A stretch of 64,000 nt of DNA, from assembly GCF_026914185.1 (NCBI RefSeq), contig NC_070558.1:5518001-5582000 (forward strand), written 5' to 3'. The stretch comes from Puccinia triticina (taxonomy: Eukaryota > Basidiomycota > Pucciniomycetes > Pucciniales > Pucciniaceae). Positions within the stretch are counted from its first letter, which is position 1; each line of letters begins with the position of its first letter. The position numbers and the translations under genes are program-made. The notes beneath the pieces are model-generated. The model worked only from the letters and a program-made list of their open reading frames with translations. It ran no database searches and had not been told where the DNA came from. Below, piece by piece: positions 54,580 to 64,000 of this stretch.

Positions 54580-55800
54580 AGGGAAGAATAGCGCTTGAGA
54601 GGGATTTGGTGCTTGAAGGGCTGCCTCTCAGGGGAACAAGAAAAAGAATATAAGAGTATGGACTCTTAAGGAAAGGTGTGGCTATGGAGATTCTTGAGGT
54701 ATGTCTAAGGGTTTACTTTCTACTAATCTAATAGCAAGTTAAAGGTAATGTAAAGTCTGTCCAACCTGATATATTTGGCATAGACTTATCAAGCTTGTCC
54801 ACTCTGATTTAATGGCATAAGCTAGGCTAGTGAATGGTGACCAGTGATCTGGATTGCTGGGACAGGATCTGATCAACAGTGGGCCAGCTACGCTAACCGT
54901 AGCGTTAGCGTGGCGTGGCGTAGCGGAATTCCGCTACATTTTAGCGTAGCGTTAGCGGAATTGCGCCTTTCTGCGCTAACGCTACGCGCAAGGGGTGCAC
55001 AGCTAATTTAGCTGTTAGCGTAGCGTTAGCGCAGATGCGCGCAATTGCGCTAACGCTACACACGCAGGGCGCAAAAGAGCGCGCGCTACGGTGCGCCACA
55101 GTGCTTTTAGCTGAAAAAAAGGCCTTTTTTTCCGCTAAAAGCGCTGTAGCGCAGCGTAGCGTAGCGTAGCGTAGTGACTGTAGCGGCGCGCTAACACTAA
55201 CAAACAATTGGCGCGCTGTTAGCGCCGCTGAAACGTAGCGCAGCGTAGCGGCGCTAACAGCGCGCTAACGCTACTCAAAATGGGCGGGCGCTTTTTGCCG
55301 CTACGCTAACGCTAAGTGGCCCTGTAGCGTAGTGTAGCATAGCGGCCCACCGTTGATCTGATGGGGAACAAAAGGTAGGGCCAAAGAGGGCAGACTATAT
55401 ACAAAATATTATGGGGCTGAGTTGTGGTTGGAAGAAAAGATGAAACAGTGAAAATTCTCAATCAAGGGGCTGAGGCTGAAACTTCTATGGGGATGGAAAT
55501 TTCTGGAATGAGGCTGAAATGTGGAGAGACAATGAAACATCAGAAGAAAGGGGTTACATGTCATATGAGTGGCTGAAAAGCGAAGGGCTGAAACCAAAGG
55601 GGACAAGGGTTAACCAAGATGGGATCTCCATGGTTATTACATGTGTGGCTAATTCCAAATTGGGGTTGTTATACTGGATTGGGAAGGGAGGAAAAGATGA
55701 TAAATGTCAAGGGTCTTTCCTAATAGTCTGGCTCTGCCTGATGAGTGACTTTCTCCCACTTGTGCCTAGCTGGGTGCTTGAGAAATATTGAGTTGGTGTA
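54580..55800. repeat. Dispersed repeat R, copy 1, carrying element H2
   Basis: Collinear with 58470-59350 (copy 2). Shared words in order: GAGAGGGAT, TGCTTGAAGGGCTGCCT, AAGAGTATG, GTGACCAG, GATCTGAT, GGGAACA, then GGGTCTTTCCTAATAGTCT and CTTTCTCCCAC. Copy 1 is interrupted at GATCTGAT by H2. The nature of R is unknown; no coding motif was found in either copy. Confidence 0.65.
54874..55355. mobile_element. Element H2: TAGCG-rich hAT-like non-autonomous element
   Basis: About 482 bp built of TAGCG, GCTACGC and GCGCTAACGCTA words in both orientations, with ends CAACAGTGGGCC and (other strand) CAACGGTGGGCC. It is flanked by GATCTGAT at 54866-54873 and 55355-55362. Copy 2 of the surrounding repeat has the same site once and uninterrupted (58731-58738). 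An 8-bp duplication is typical of hAT transposons. No ORF; the frame at 54941-55207 is a by-product of the repeat. Confidence 0.87.
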
Positions 55801-58469
55801 GGTGGGTATCCAAAAGGTGGGGAAAAAGGCTGAAGAGAGAATGGGGGGCCTGTTTATGGGTATGAGTTGTCCTTGCCTTGATCCTTAAGGGAGGTGGGTG
55901 CTTGAGTATTCCAGAGAGGGTTATATTGAGGGGAAAAGACTTTGATTTTGGTGCCATATTCAGGATTGGCTTACCACAGCGGCACCACTGGATTCTACGG
56001 CCAAAACTACACAGGACACCATGGACAACACACCTTACACCCCTCTGGATCAGAAGATACAACCCCTTCAAGACACCATCATTCAGTTACATACACTCAA
56101 AAACACCATACTCAGGTCATGTAATCCGTTACATGAACCACACTTAACCCGGACATGTAATATGTTACATGGACCACCCTGACAGCTTGTCTACCCTCTA
56201 CATATACTTTACCTCATCAGCTGTACTTATTACATTGTGCTATGCACATGTCATGCAGTGTTATGCACACTTGATACAGGCTTATGCAGTCTTATGAAGG
56301 TGCATGCAGACTAGTGTAATAGGGGCTGCAGTCTGACAGTTGACAGATGACACCATGCAGGTGTCAAGATAGCAAAAATTCCTCATGCAGCTTGCAGATG
56401 ACATCATTTGACAGGCCAGGCCAGCTGAAACATCTCACCTCCTATTTCTCACTAGCTAAATTCCCTCATATGAAATCATGACCTCATGTGACCTGTCAAC
56501 CACCAGCCAAAATACCTCATTTTAGTCTTCAGGGCAGCTAAAACCCCTCATTCTCTTGTTCCCCTGGAGCTAAAATCCCTCACTCTTTTCTATTTAAGGA
56601 GGCTCTCCTCCCCCCAGTTGTAATTTCTCTCAGCAAACTACTTGCACTCAGCTTACTCCATAACAGTACAATAATTGCTCACTCTACAGTATTAGCCCTA
56701 CTCTATATTGTGGTTTTACACCCTTACATATAAATCACAACCTCATTACAACACTTACACATCAGCTAAATCACCATACCCTTAAGCCACCTGCTCAAAG
56801 TAGGCTATCTTTTGGTACACCTCCACTATCACTACATAAACCTTCCAATCATAGATTGGGGGGCTTTTTTTAGTGTTTAGTGACCCAGGAAAGGCAGAGG
56901 TAACCTCATTCATCCCTCTCCGCACTCAGCAAAAGGTTCTCAGGAACACTTTTGAGCTTTAAAACGTCCTGGGTGCCATTTGCCATCCCTACCCTACATG
57001 GCTTGATTTGACCCAATGACTAGCCCTGTTTACTTGTTGCTCACACAAGCTGGAGGGCCTGAAGAACCTAAGAATGGATTGCTTTATATACAAAAAAGAC
57101 CAGATTTGAAAGAACAAGAGGATTAGAAATGGTGAAATAAAGAAACACAATAGACAAAATAGACAAAATAGGAAAAGAATTCATACCCAAGTAGAAGTTT
57201 TGAAGTTCTAACAGACAACTAGACAGTAAGGATAGAGAGGAAAATGGAAAGGAAAAGTTTTAGTGACAGAAATGTAGTCCAATCAGTGTTGGATGGAATG
57301 TCACTAGCCTATTACAAGATGTGCTGGCGGGCGCAGGGAGTTATCTAGAATTTTCTACTAGTTGTGTGTTTTTCTCAGCAAGCTCAAGTACACATACTCA
57401 GAAGCAACCATCAAGAACATACTCAAGAATCAAGATCCAAATCAAGTGAAGTCTACAACTCAAGGTAGTGTTGATACACTGAATCAACCAAGTAAGTATC
57501 CACTCATATTGCACGTCAAATCTGAAGCTCAGTGTCAACCACTTCATACTTCAAGACTTGTAGGGAGTACTCATTCAGGGGGAGACGGATAGGTACTTGG
57601 TTCATCTTCAAATCACAGATGGTGTTCCTCAACTTATATCTCAGTTTTCTTTTGTTGTCATTTTTCTCTTTCAGTTTATCTATCTCAACAGGTCACAATT
57701 CTCAAGTAGTCTGTTAAACAAGTTAACACTTTCAACCTAGGTAAAAATTGTTATCAACTTTTTTCATATGATTATTGTTTCTCATTGACTGATTGATTTT
57801 GTCTAGTATTTACTTCTACTGGTTATTAAAGTGTTTGCAATTAAACAAGAACTCAACAAACTACAATCAGAAAGATCCAAGAAGAAGATCCATGTGTGCA
57901 CTCCTCACCAAGTTGGGAGTAGGAAAAGACATCCACACTAGATGATATGAGCTCAATGTGAGATGCTGATCAAGAGAGGCAATGTTTGATTGAAATAGAA
58001 GCTTGAGGGTTGAAGCTTATGAGTTTTTGGAAGAGAAAGGGATAAATTTTGGCGGGAAGTGATCAAGAGGAAGGGGATCAAAGTTGGTGACTAAAACAGA
58101 CTGAGTAAGAGGATTGAGAGAAGCAGGCCTGCCCCTTGATCTTGAGCCTGAGATAAATTGATGTGCTGTAGATTCACATTTGAGGTACTGAAAAAGACAC
58201 ACAGAGTACATTGAGTTTCAACAGGGCCAATCCAAGGTGCCTTTTTGGGTTGCTTTTATGTGTTTTTGGAGATGGGGGGTTTGTTTATAAAAAAAACATG
58301 CCAAAACTTAGATCTCAGTTGCCATGTTTTTGTCAATTTATTGATCCAAGCTTTTAATTGATGTTTGGGTGGGGAGATAGCTTTTTTATGTCTCCAACAG
58401 CAAAATTTGGGGCACAACAAGTATCAAATTGTGCCAATGTTGGGGAGGTCTTCTGGTAAGGCTGTTGTA
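55801..58469. other. Intergenic, no gene recognised; possible LTR-retrotransposon debris
   Basis: About 2.7 kb without a supported gene. CATGTAATCCGTTACATG and CATGTAATATGTTACATG, two palindromes, lie at about 56117 and 56153. At about 57567-57588 TACTCATTCAGGGGGAGA resembles a copia purine tract and may mark an old retrotransposon remnant; no LTR pair or pol motif was found. Confidence 0.4.
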
Positions 58470-59350
58470 GCAATACTCTAAGGTAATAAAGCTGTGAGAG
58501 GGATGAATGCTTGAAGGGCTGCCTGTCAGGAAGGGAGAGTAATATGGAACAAGAATAAGAGTATGTAATCTGAAAGAAAAGTGTGACTGATGAAGTATTG
58601 AGAATAGTACTTTCTATACAAAATGATGGGAAAAGGAGTAGATTCAGACTGGTTACTGCTATTCTACTATAAGGTTAATTCTTATATATCTAATGATATC
58701 TAACTCTAAGCTGTGACCAGAGACAATGAAGATCTGATTGGGAACATGTTGAGGGACACCAGGGACTGAAACTGAGGGGCTACCGGTGCTCACGGGCAGG
58801 GGGCTTGACAGTGAAGATAAGGATTTGATTCAGTGAGTAAAAGTCTCAATAGTGAGGAACCGGTAGACTGTAGTAATGGGCTGCTTGGTAGAAGCATATC
58901 TATGTACAAGCATACAAGAACTACATACGGGCTTCACCATCTCAACAGAACAAACAGAATGGGCCAAGAGGCTCTACATTTATAGTGAGGGGACAACAGA
59001 TGGTTCTGAGGCAGACACAAGGATGAGAAAAACATTGCAAAAGCCTCCAACAAGGGGAAAAGGCAACAAGGCAACAAGGCATCTACTACATGGCTTGGGA
59101 TGGCATAAGAGGAAACAATAACCATGGTGCTAAAAGTGTGTATGATCTGAAAGAGAGTTACACCATGGTAATATGAGGAAGGATGGCAACTAGTGGATAC
59201 TGTGGGTCTTTCCTAATAGTCTAGCTCTTTTTGGGGTTGGCTTTCTCCCACCTTTGACCTGGTTTTGTTCCTACTTTACTGCCAATTGTGGATGACATTC
59301 TTTGAAGCTGGATACTGAGATGTTGAGGTGCCTTGTAGAGATCATGATAA
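58470..59350. repeat. Dispersed repeat R, copy 2 (empty site for H2)
   Basis: Homologous to 54580-55800, but it lacks H2: GATCTGAT at 58731-58738 runs straight into TGGGAACA. This is the pre-insertion state of the H2 target. Confidence 0.65.
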
Positions 59351-60156
59351 GTCTGATCCAATTTCTGTGGGCGCTTGGAGTTATAATTGATAGGCTGGAA
59401 AGTGATTTCACTAGGATGCTGTGGATTCCTCTAAGATATACATCTACTTGATGAGGTTTTTATTAGGCTCACAGCACTGTGTCAGGACTCTGTCAAGTCC
59501 TTCACTGAGATTCATTGAAAGGGGCATGAGGAGAAGGCACCAGGCCGGAGAACTTCTATGTTCAACATTTTGGGGACTTTATTCATAGCACCTGCAGAGA
59601 AAAGATTCCTCCATGTTCTCTCTTCAGTATCTACTACGACTAGAATGAGGAGAAGAGGAGAAAGAAGGAAGAAAAAGGCTGACCTAGAAACAGGAGACAT
59701 GCCCAGTTTCTCTGCCAGGCTAGTACCCAAAGAAAGGATCTGAATATTTGTACAGTGGAGGGAAAGTATGTGAAAGTGCCTTTGGGATGATTTTGAATTC
59801 TGTGCAGCGCGGGGATTTACAGGCTGCTGCAAGGCATTGCTTGGCTCTGCTATGATTAGTGTCCTCCCAGATAATGTCTTAAGTTAAAACTAATCCATTG
59901 TGTCAATAACTCATTTTTTTGCAGCATTCACAGATCCTAAAGTGTGGAAATGCTGCAAAAAAATGAGTTTTTGACATAGTTAATGATTTTTGATTCACTG
60001 GCAATAATTGTTTTTATGGAGCACCAGCACCTGATCAAAGGAATTCAAATGGTGAGCCTGCTAAAGCGGCATACCAGCAATCATTACCTTCTTTCTTGCT
60101 TTCTGAACAAGAATTATTATAAATTTAAAGCACTAAGTCCTTTTGAAAGAGACTTG
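59351..60156. other. Intergenic with one strong hairpin
   Basis: A hairpin at about 59899-59979 has arms of about 33 bp (TGTCAATAACTCATTTTTTT, GCAGCATT and their complement) around a loop of about 10 nt. It looks like a tiny hairpin MITE. No gene recognised. Confidence 0.45.
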
Positions 60157-60244
60157 CCCTGTTTGGCACCAATATAAATATAGGTGATATAATCACCGGT
60201 TAATTCAATAAAAAATACAAAATTCAACATAAAGACTCCATATT

Positions 60245-62731
60245 CACCAGGGGGGAAAGTGTGGCACTCTCTGGAGAGTGCCAGGCCGTAATTCTGTCAG
60301 TCAAATGGTCTGATGTGAGTCAGATGTGAGTCGCAACTCTTTGTTCAATTTTCTTCCCAACAGATGTGTAACTGTAGGTGAAGTGGTTGCGGGATGATCT
60401 GTAACTCAATTCCAACACATGGAAATATCTTAGTTGAAATTTTCTGTTTGGTTCATATCAAACAAAATCCAGGATGTGAGCTTCAATTCACAACATGTTT
60501 TGCCAAGAATGTAACTATCCTGATGCTCAAAGATATCCTTCACCAAGTGAGAAGGAAGATTTTTCAGGGCTGATTTTTTTCAATCAAAACCCACATAAAA
60601 TGACATAATGAAAGATAGCTGTAAATTATAGCAACCGCAAAGACTCAGCTAACTGGTAGATTAATCCTTGTGGGATATTTCTGCCATGCCTGTTCCCTTC
60701 ATCAATTGCGAGGAAAGTTATGTAAAATTGGATTTCTCTTTTTTCAGTATCACACAGTGTCAAAGCTGGGAAAACCTCTGTAACCTGTCTTCCCTCCCTG
60801 TATTATGAAATGTGAACAATCAAAGAGGCCTTTTCACCAACCATGTTTACCAAGTGATGGTCCACTTATGCAGGCTAAAGTTTGCCATGCGGTCAGCTGT
60901 TCATTTGGGTCCATGCAAATTTTGTATGTGAATACACATTGCACAATTTTCCTTTCTTTGACCTCCATCTGACTGAAAAATGCAGCAGCTAGAGGTTAAA
61001 ATTATTAAGCTTCACAGAGGGAAGGGGGCAGATTGGTGGATATCAATAGATGCATCAATATTTTGATGATCCTGGAACCAGCAGGAGAAAGATTTCAATA
61101 GCTGGTCTGAACTCTGAGGTGAAAAGTCAACTCTGAAATGTCCACACACATCTCAGCATGCAGGGTCATACCGTTTGTCTTGTAGATTGATCATCTTCAC
61201 ACCTTTTTCCTGACTGTTTTGGGCGATTTTTCCCTCCAGGTAGCATACCTTCATCACACCTACCATTATGTCCGTGGCCATTGTGCAACAAAATGGGGTT
61301 GATTGCTCTTATCACATGGTAATTATTAGCACCAGGTGTAAGATAAGAATGATGCTCTTTTGACCTGCTGTATCCAGAACAATCAAAATCATCATCATTT
61401 TGTAGTAGCAAAAATGGTTTTCATATGTGTTGCAAATCACCAAAAAAGCTTGTGTTCCAGGAGTTTCAATCTGGGCACAAGTCAACTACGGTGGCAGCGG
61501 GGCAACAGGGATCAGCTCTGTATCCCCGGGTGTCCCCGGGGAGCGTGTTTTTTTTTGTCGCTATGTCCACCGTCATGTTCGGCCAAACATCAGGGTGGAC
61601 ATTGGCGAGTTGCTTGTTTACACGGGCTCGATGACCTTTGTTTTCTGGTCATTGAGCTGGGAAAGCCCCAACTCAATGAACAGTACACTAAATACTGTTC
61701 ATTCAGCTTGGCTTTTCCGAGGTTGGTGGACAGTACAGACTGCTCACCAAGCTCAGACAGGCCCAGAACAATGACCAATAGGTGCTGGTCATTGGGCCAG
61801 GGCTTCTCCGACTGGATGGCCAACACAAATTGGCCATCGAGTTCAGAGAGGCCGCGCTTGACAGGCATCATGCCCTGGTCATCGATCTGCAGCCTCTCCG
61901 AGCTCAAATCCGATGACCAGTAGATACTGGTCATCCAGCGAGAAGCCCTGGCCCAATGACCAGCAAATGCTGGTCATCTAGTCAGCCTTTCTGAGCGCGG
62001 TAGGCAGCCTACACTGGCCACTCAGCTTGGAAAAGTGCAGCAGGATGGACAGTACATACTGTCCATCAAGCTGGGACTTTCCCCGCGCTGAGTACAGTAC
62101 ATACAGTCCTTAAAGCTGGGAGAGGCCCGGCTCAATGACCAACATGCAGTACTGGTCACTGCTCTGGGATTTTTCCAGCCTAGTGAACTGTGATCAAGTG
62201 GAGGGTGTCTCCACTCAATGGCCAGTAGAACCAGTCACCGAGTAAGGAACCCCCCCACTCAACAGCCAGTATACACACCAGTACTTGAGTGGAGAATCCC
62301 TCCACTCAATGACATTAAAAACCAGTCATCGAGTGGAGGACATCTCCACTTGGTGGCTGGTAATTTAGATATGGTCATTGAGTGGACACAACCTCCAATC
62401 AATGGTTGTCCAACAGTCATCAAGTGGAAAGAATCTCCACTCAATGACTTTACAACCCATTCATTGAGTGGAGGGGGTCTCAAATTGATTCCTGAAACAC
62501 ACCACTAAGTGTAGAATACCAGGGTGTACCAGGCATCAAGTGGGGGTACCCTCAACTCAATTACCAACATGTTCACCATGGAGTGGATCAAAGATCAGCC
62601 TGAGTTGAACATAAGGTCAACATATTTGAAGCCTAAATCCCACATGCTCACACATTTGACATCAGACAGTCTTCCCAAAGGAACATACGGTCTGGCACTC
62701 TCCAGGGAGTGCCACACTTTCCCCCCTGGTG
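60245..62731. mobile_element. Element B: CACTA-like non-autonomous transposon
   Basis: 2487 bp. Inverted ends start CACCAGGGGGGAAAGTGTGG and run through CACTC.CTGGAGAGTGCCAG; the flanking duplication is ATT (60242-60244, 62732-62734). It is the second copy of the element A family: same terminal design, collinear left half, microhairpin array in the right half (61610-62520). It lacks the MITEs M1 and M2 found in A. No transposase. Superfamily assignment is inferred from the CACC ends and 3-bp duplication. Confidence 0.75.
61610..62520. repeat. Microhairpin array in element B
   Basis: Palindromes of the type ATGACCAG..GCTGGTCAT, AACAGTACACTAAATACTGTT and GGACAGTACATACTGTCC, with linkers of the GAGCTGGGAAAG type, grading into ACTCAATG/CATTGAGTGGAG units. 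It corresponds to 23840-24650 in element A, but the loop and stem sequences differ unit by unit. Confidence 0.75.
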
Positions 62732-62830
62732 ATTGTTTGTAGGCAACCTTCAGTACTGGTCTCTTCATATGTGAACTCAGAATCAACTTATCCAGCCATC
62801 TTCAGCAGTACACCTCACAACTTGTGAGGT

Positions 62831-63282
62831 GTCCAAGGATATGAAGCTGGTTAGGTTTCAGTTGATGATAGAAGCAATACATAAATGGCAAGATTCACAA
62901 GTCCGTTCATCATCATGGAAGACAGATGCCAGACTTTTGGTGTCACAGGGCCGCCATGGGCCCGGCCTGGTGGCAGTAGGAGTTGGATGTGAGCTCTGGG
63001 ACCAAAGCGCCACTGGCTTGTCTGGGTCATTGATCAGTCACACGCATGATACGGCCCGGGGCCGCCCATCCGGATGCTGATGTTGCGCAACGGTACCCAA
63101 AGCGTGCTGGGGACATCCCAACGGCACCACAGTTGGCAAGGTGCCGTGATGATGGTATGGGTGCCCCCCTAATGTTGGCGCAATTGCTGGGCAATCCCAA
63201 GGTCTCAGTGACGCATCCGTGGTGTTGACTGCATGTGGCTCGGATGTGGCCCACCACCTTTTCTCGATTTACCCCGCTGTGT
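62831..63282. other. Intergenic, GC-rich patch, no gene recognised
   Basis: From 62948 to 63240 the sequence is GC-rich with short palindromes (GGCCCGGGGCCG near 63054, GCCATGGGC near 62953). No coding motif; both strands give only short frames. Confidence 0.4.
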
Positions 63283-63625
63283 AGGTGATGTAATCACTGA
63301 TTAATTCAATGAAAAATACAAAATTCAACATAAAGCCTCCAAATTTTTTTAGGCAACCTGCAGTGCTGGACTCTCCAACTTTGAAATCAGATTCAACTGA
63401 TTCAGCCATCTTCAGCACCATAATACCATTATATTGCTTTTGACCAATATGAAGCAATATAATAGTATTATGGTGCTGAAGATGGCTGGATAAGTTGATT
63501 CTGCGTTCACAGTTGAAGAGACCAGCACTGTAGGTTGCCTACCAAAGATTTGGAGGTTTTATGTTGATTTGTATTGAATTAATTGGTGATTATGTCACCT
63601 ATATTTATCTTGGTGCCAAACGGGG
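63283..63625. mobile_element. Long-hairpin element C, copy 2
   Basis: One large inverted repeat of arms about 150 bp: GTGATGTAATCACTGATTAA, CAACATAAAGCCTCCAAAT, GCAACCTGCAGTGCTGG and CAGCCATCTTCAGCACCATA on the left, and their complements on the right. The turn lies near 63440-63460. The right end extends to CACCTATATTTATCTTGGTG and CCAAACGGGG, matching the left end of copy 1; the left end of this copy is shorter. No coding capacity. Confidence 0.75.
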
Positions 63626-63640
63626 GCTAAATAGAAGTAA

Positions 63641-63833
63641 TAGGGGGGTTCACGTAAGGCTGCTTTTGCAAATCAGCCACCAAAACCAGCAGATGCAGCT
63701 TTTGAAAATCCTGAGAAAGCAAGAAGGTTTGGCTGGGCAGCTCCCCTTTGGAAGCAATCTGCAAGGACCTTACTCACAGGTGCATGAGCAGACGAAATCA
63801 GCATTGCTTTTTTTTGCAACGTGAACCCCCCTA
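63641..63833. mobile_element. MITE M4 with TA-type ends
   Basis: 193 bp with terminal inverted repeats TAGGGGGGTTCACGT and ACGTGAACCCCCCTA. If TA is the target duplication this is a Stowaway/mariner-type MITE. Subterminal GCTTTTGCAAA and TTTTTTTTGCAA also face each other. No coding capacity. Confidence 0.7.
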
Positions 63834-64000
63834 ATAATCATGATCAGTTTGTGGCAAGGAGTTATAGAAGTTTGAATATCTCTCCCACCAAAATTCAACA
63901 TTGCTCACCAAAAAGGGGCAATAGCACGCAGGTCCCTCCTGCGGAGGGCTGTCGGAGGCTTGCTTTGCAAGAACGCCTGCAGCAGAAGGACTTCGTTAAG
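63834..64000. other. Window edge, GC-rich repeat-like end
   Basis: From about 63910 the sequence becomes GC-rich (GGTCCCTCCTGCGGAGGG, GCCTGCAGCAG), reminiscent of the GC-rich outer parts of element E1. It is cut by the window end, so nothing further can be said. Confidence 0.3.

Larger units (their letters stand above)
60157..62830. mobile_element. Long-hairpin element C, partial copy 1, split by element B
   Basis: The left piece (60157-60244) reads CTGTTTGGCACCAATATAAA, TATAGGTGATATAATCACC and TTCAACATAAAGACTCC. The right piece (62732-62830) continues with GTAGGCAACCTTCAGTACTG and CAGCCATCTTCAGCAGTAC. Together they match one arm of the hairpin element at 63283-63625. Element B lies exactly between, flanked by ATT. 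Confidence 0.65.

Noticed and set aside
54941..55207. Minus-strand frame of 88 codons
   Set aside because: Lies entirely inside element H2 and simply translates TAGCG repeat words; the composition keeps several frames open.

Overview
This is nuclear DNA of a filamentous fungus, most likely a basidiomycete rust (Pucciniales, Puccinia-like). The evidence is indirect. Conserved fungal genes (DNA topoisomerase II, PNO1, a velvet regulator, a GRAM/VASt sterol-transfer protein) are split by many short introns of about 55-120 nt. They lie as small islands in a large repeat fraction. A pair of putative secreted proteins evolves like an effector family. No species call is made. Exon boundaries were set by hand from splice signals, reading frame and family motifs.

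Layout. 1-13 kb: velvet regulator (-), secreted-protein paralog 1 (+), a repeat-poor gap, a very GC-rich GRAM-VASt gene (-) and a small one-pass membrane protein (-). 13.4-19.7 kb: an 18-exon topoisomerase II gene (+). 19.7-27.8 kb: gene-free nested mobile DNA. A 5.1-kb foldback element (D) carries a dyad-symmetric GACCGGTC array, and a 3.0-kb CACTA-like element (A) has inserted into D. 27.8-33.5 kb: secreted-protein paralog 2 (-), PNO1 (-) and an F-box protein (+). 35-37.3 kb: a decayed MULE transposase, a 477-bp TAGCG-rich element (H1) and a short ORF fragment. 37.7-47.7 kb: a DIRS/Ngaro-type tyrosine-recombinase retrotransposon (-). Its recombinase gene is split by a complete Ty1/copia element with a 5-bp target duplication, and that copia element is itself interrupted by a short inverted-repeat element. 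48.9-64 kb: a small GACCGGTAC array, a 1-kb inverted-repeat element, a RING-finger membrane protein gene, a second TAGCG element (H2) with an 8-bp target duplication and a visible empty site, a second CACTA-like element (B) inserted in a long-hairpin element, and several MITEs.

Themes. (1) The two secreted-protein paralogs share intron sequence better than coding sequence, including around a 39-nt microexon. (2) At least four unrelated non-autonomous element families here are built almost wholly of tandem microhairpins with different core words: GACCGGTC, GACCAG...CTGGTC, TAGCGTAGCG and GTTAGTGTAT. This shared architecture is the most unusual feature of the window. (3) Nested insertions give a readable relative chronology.
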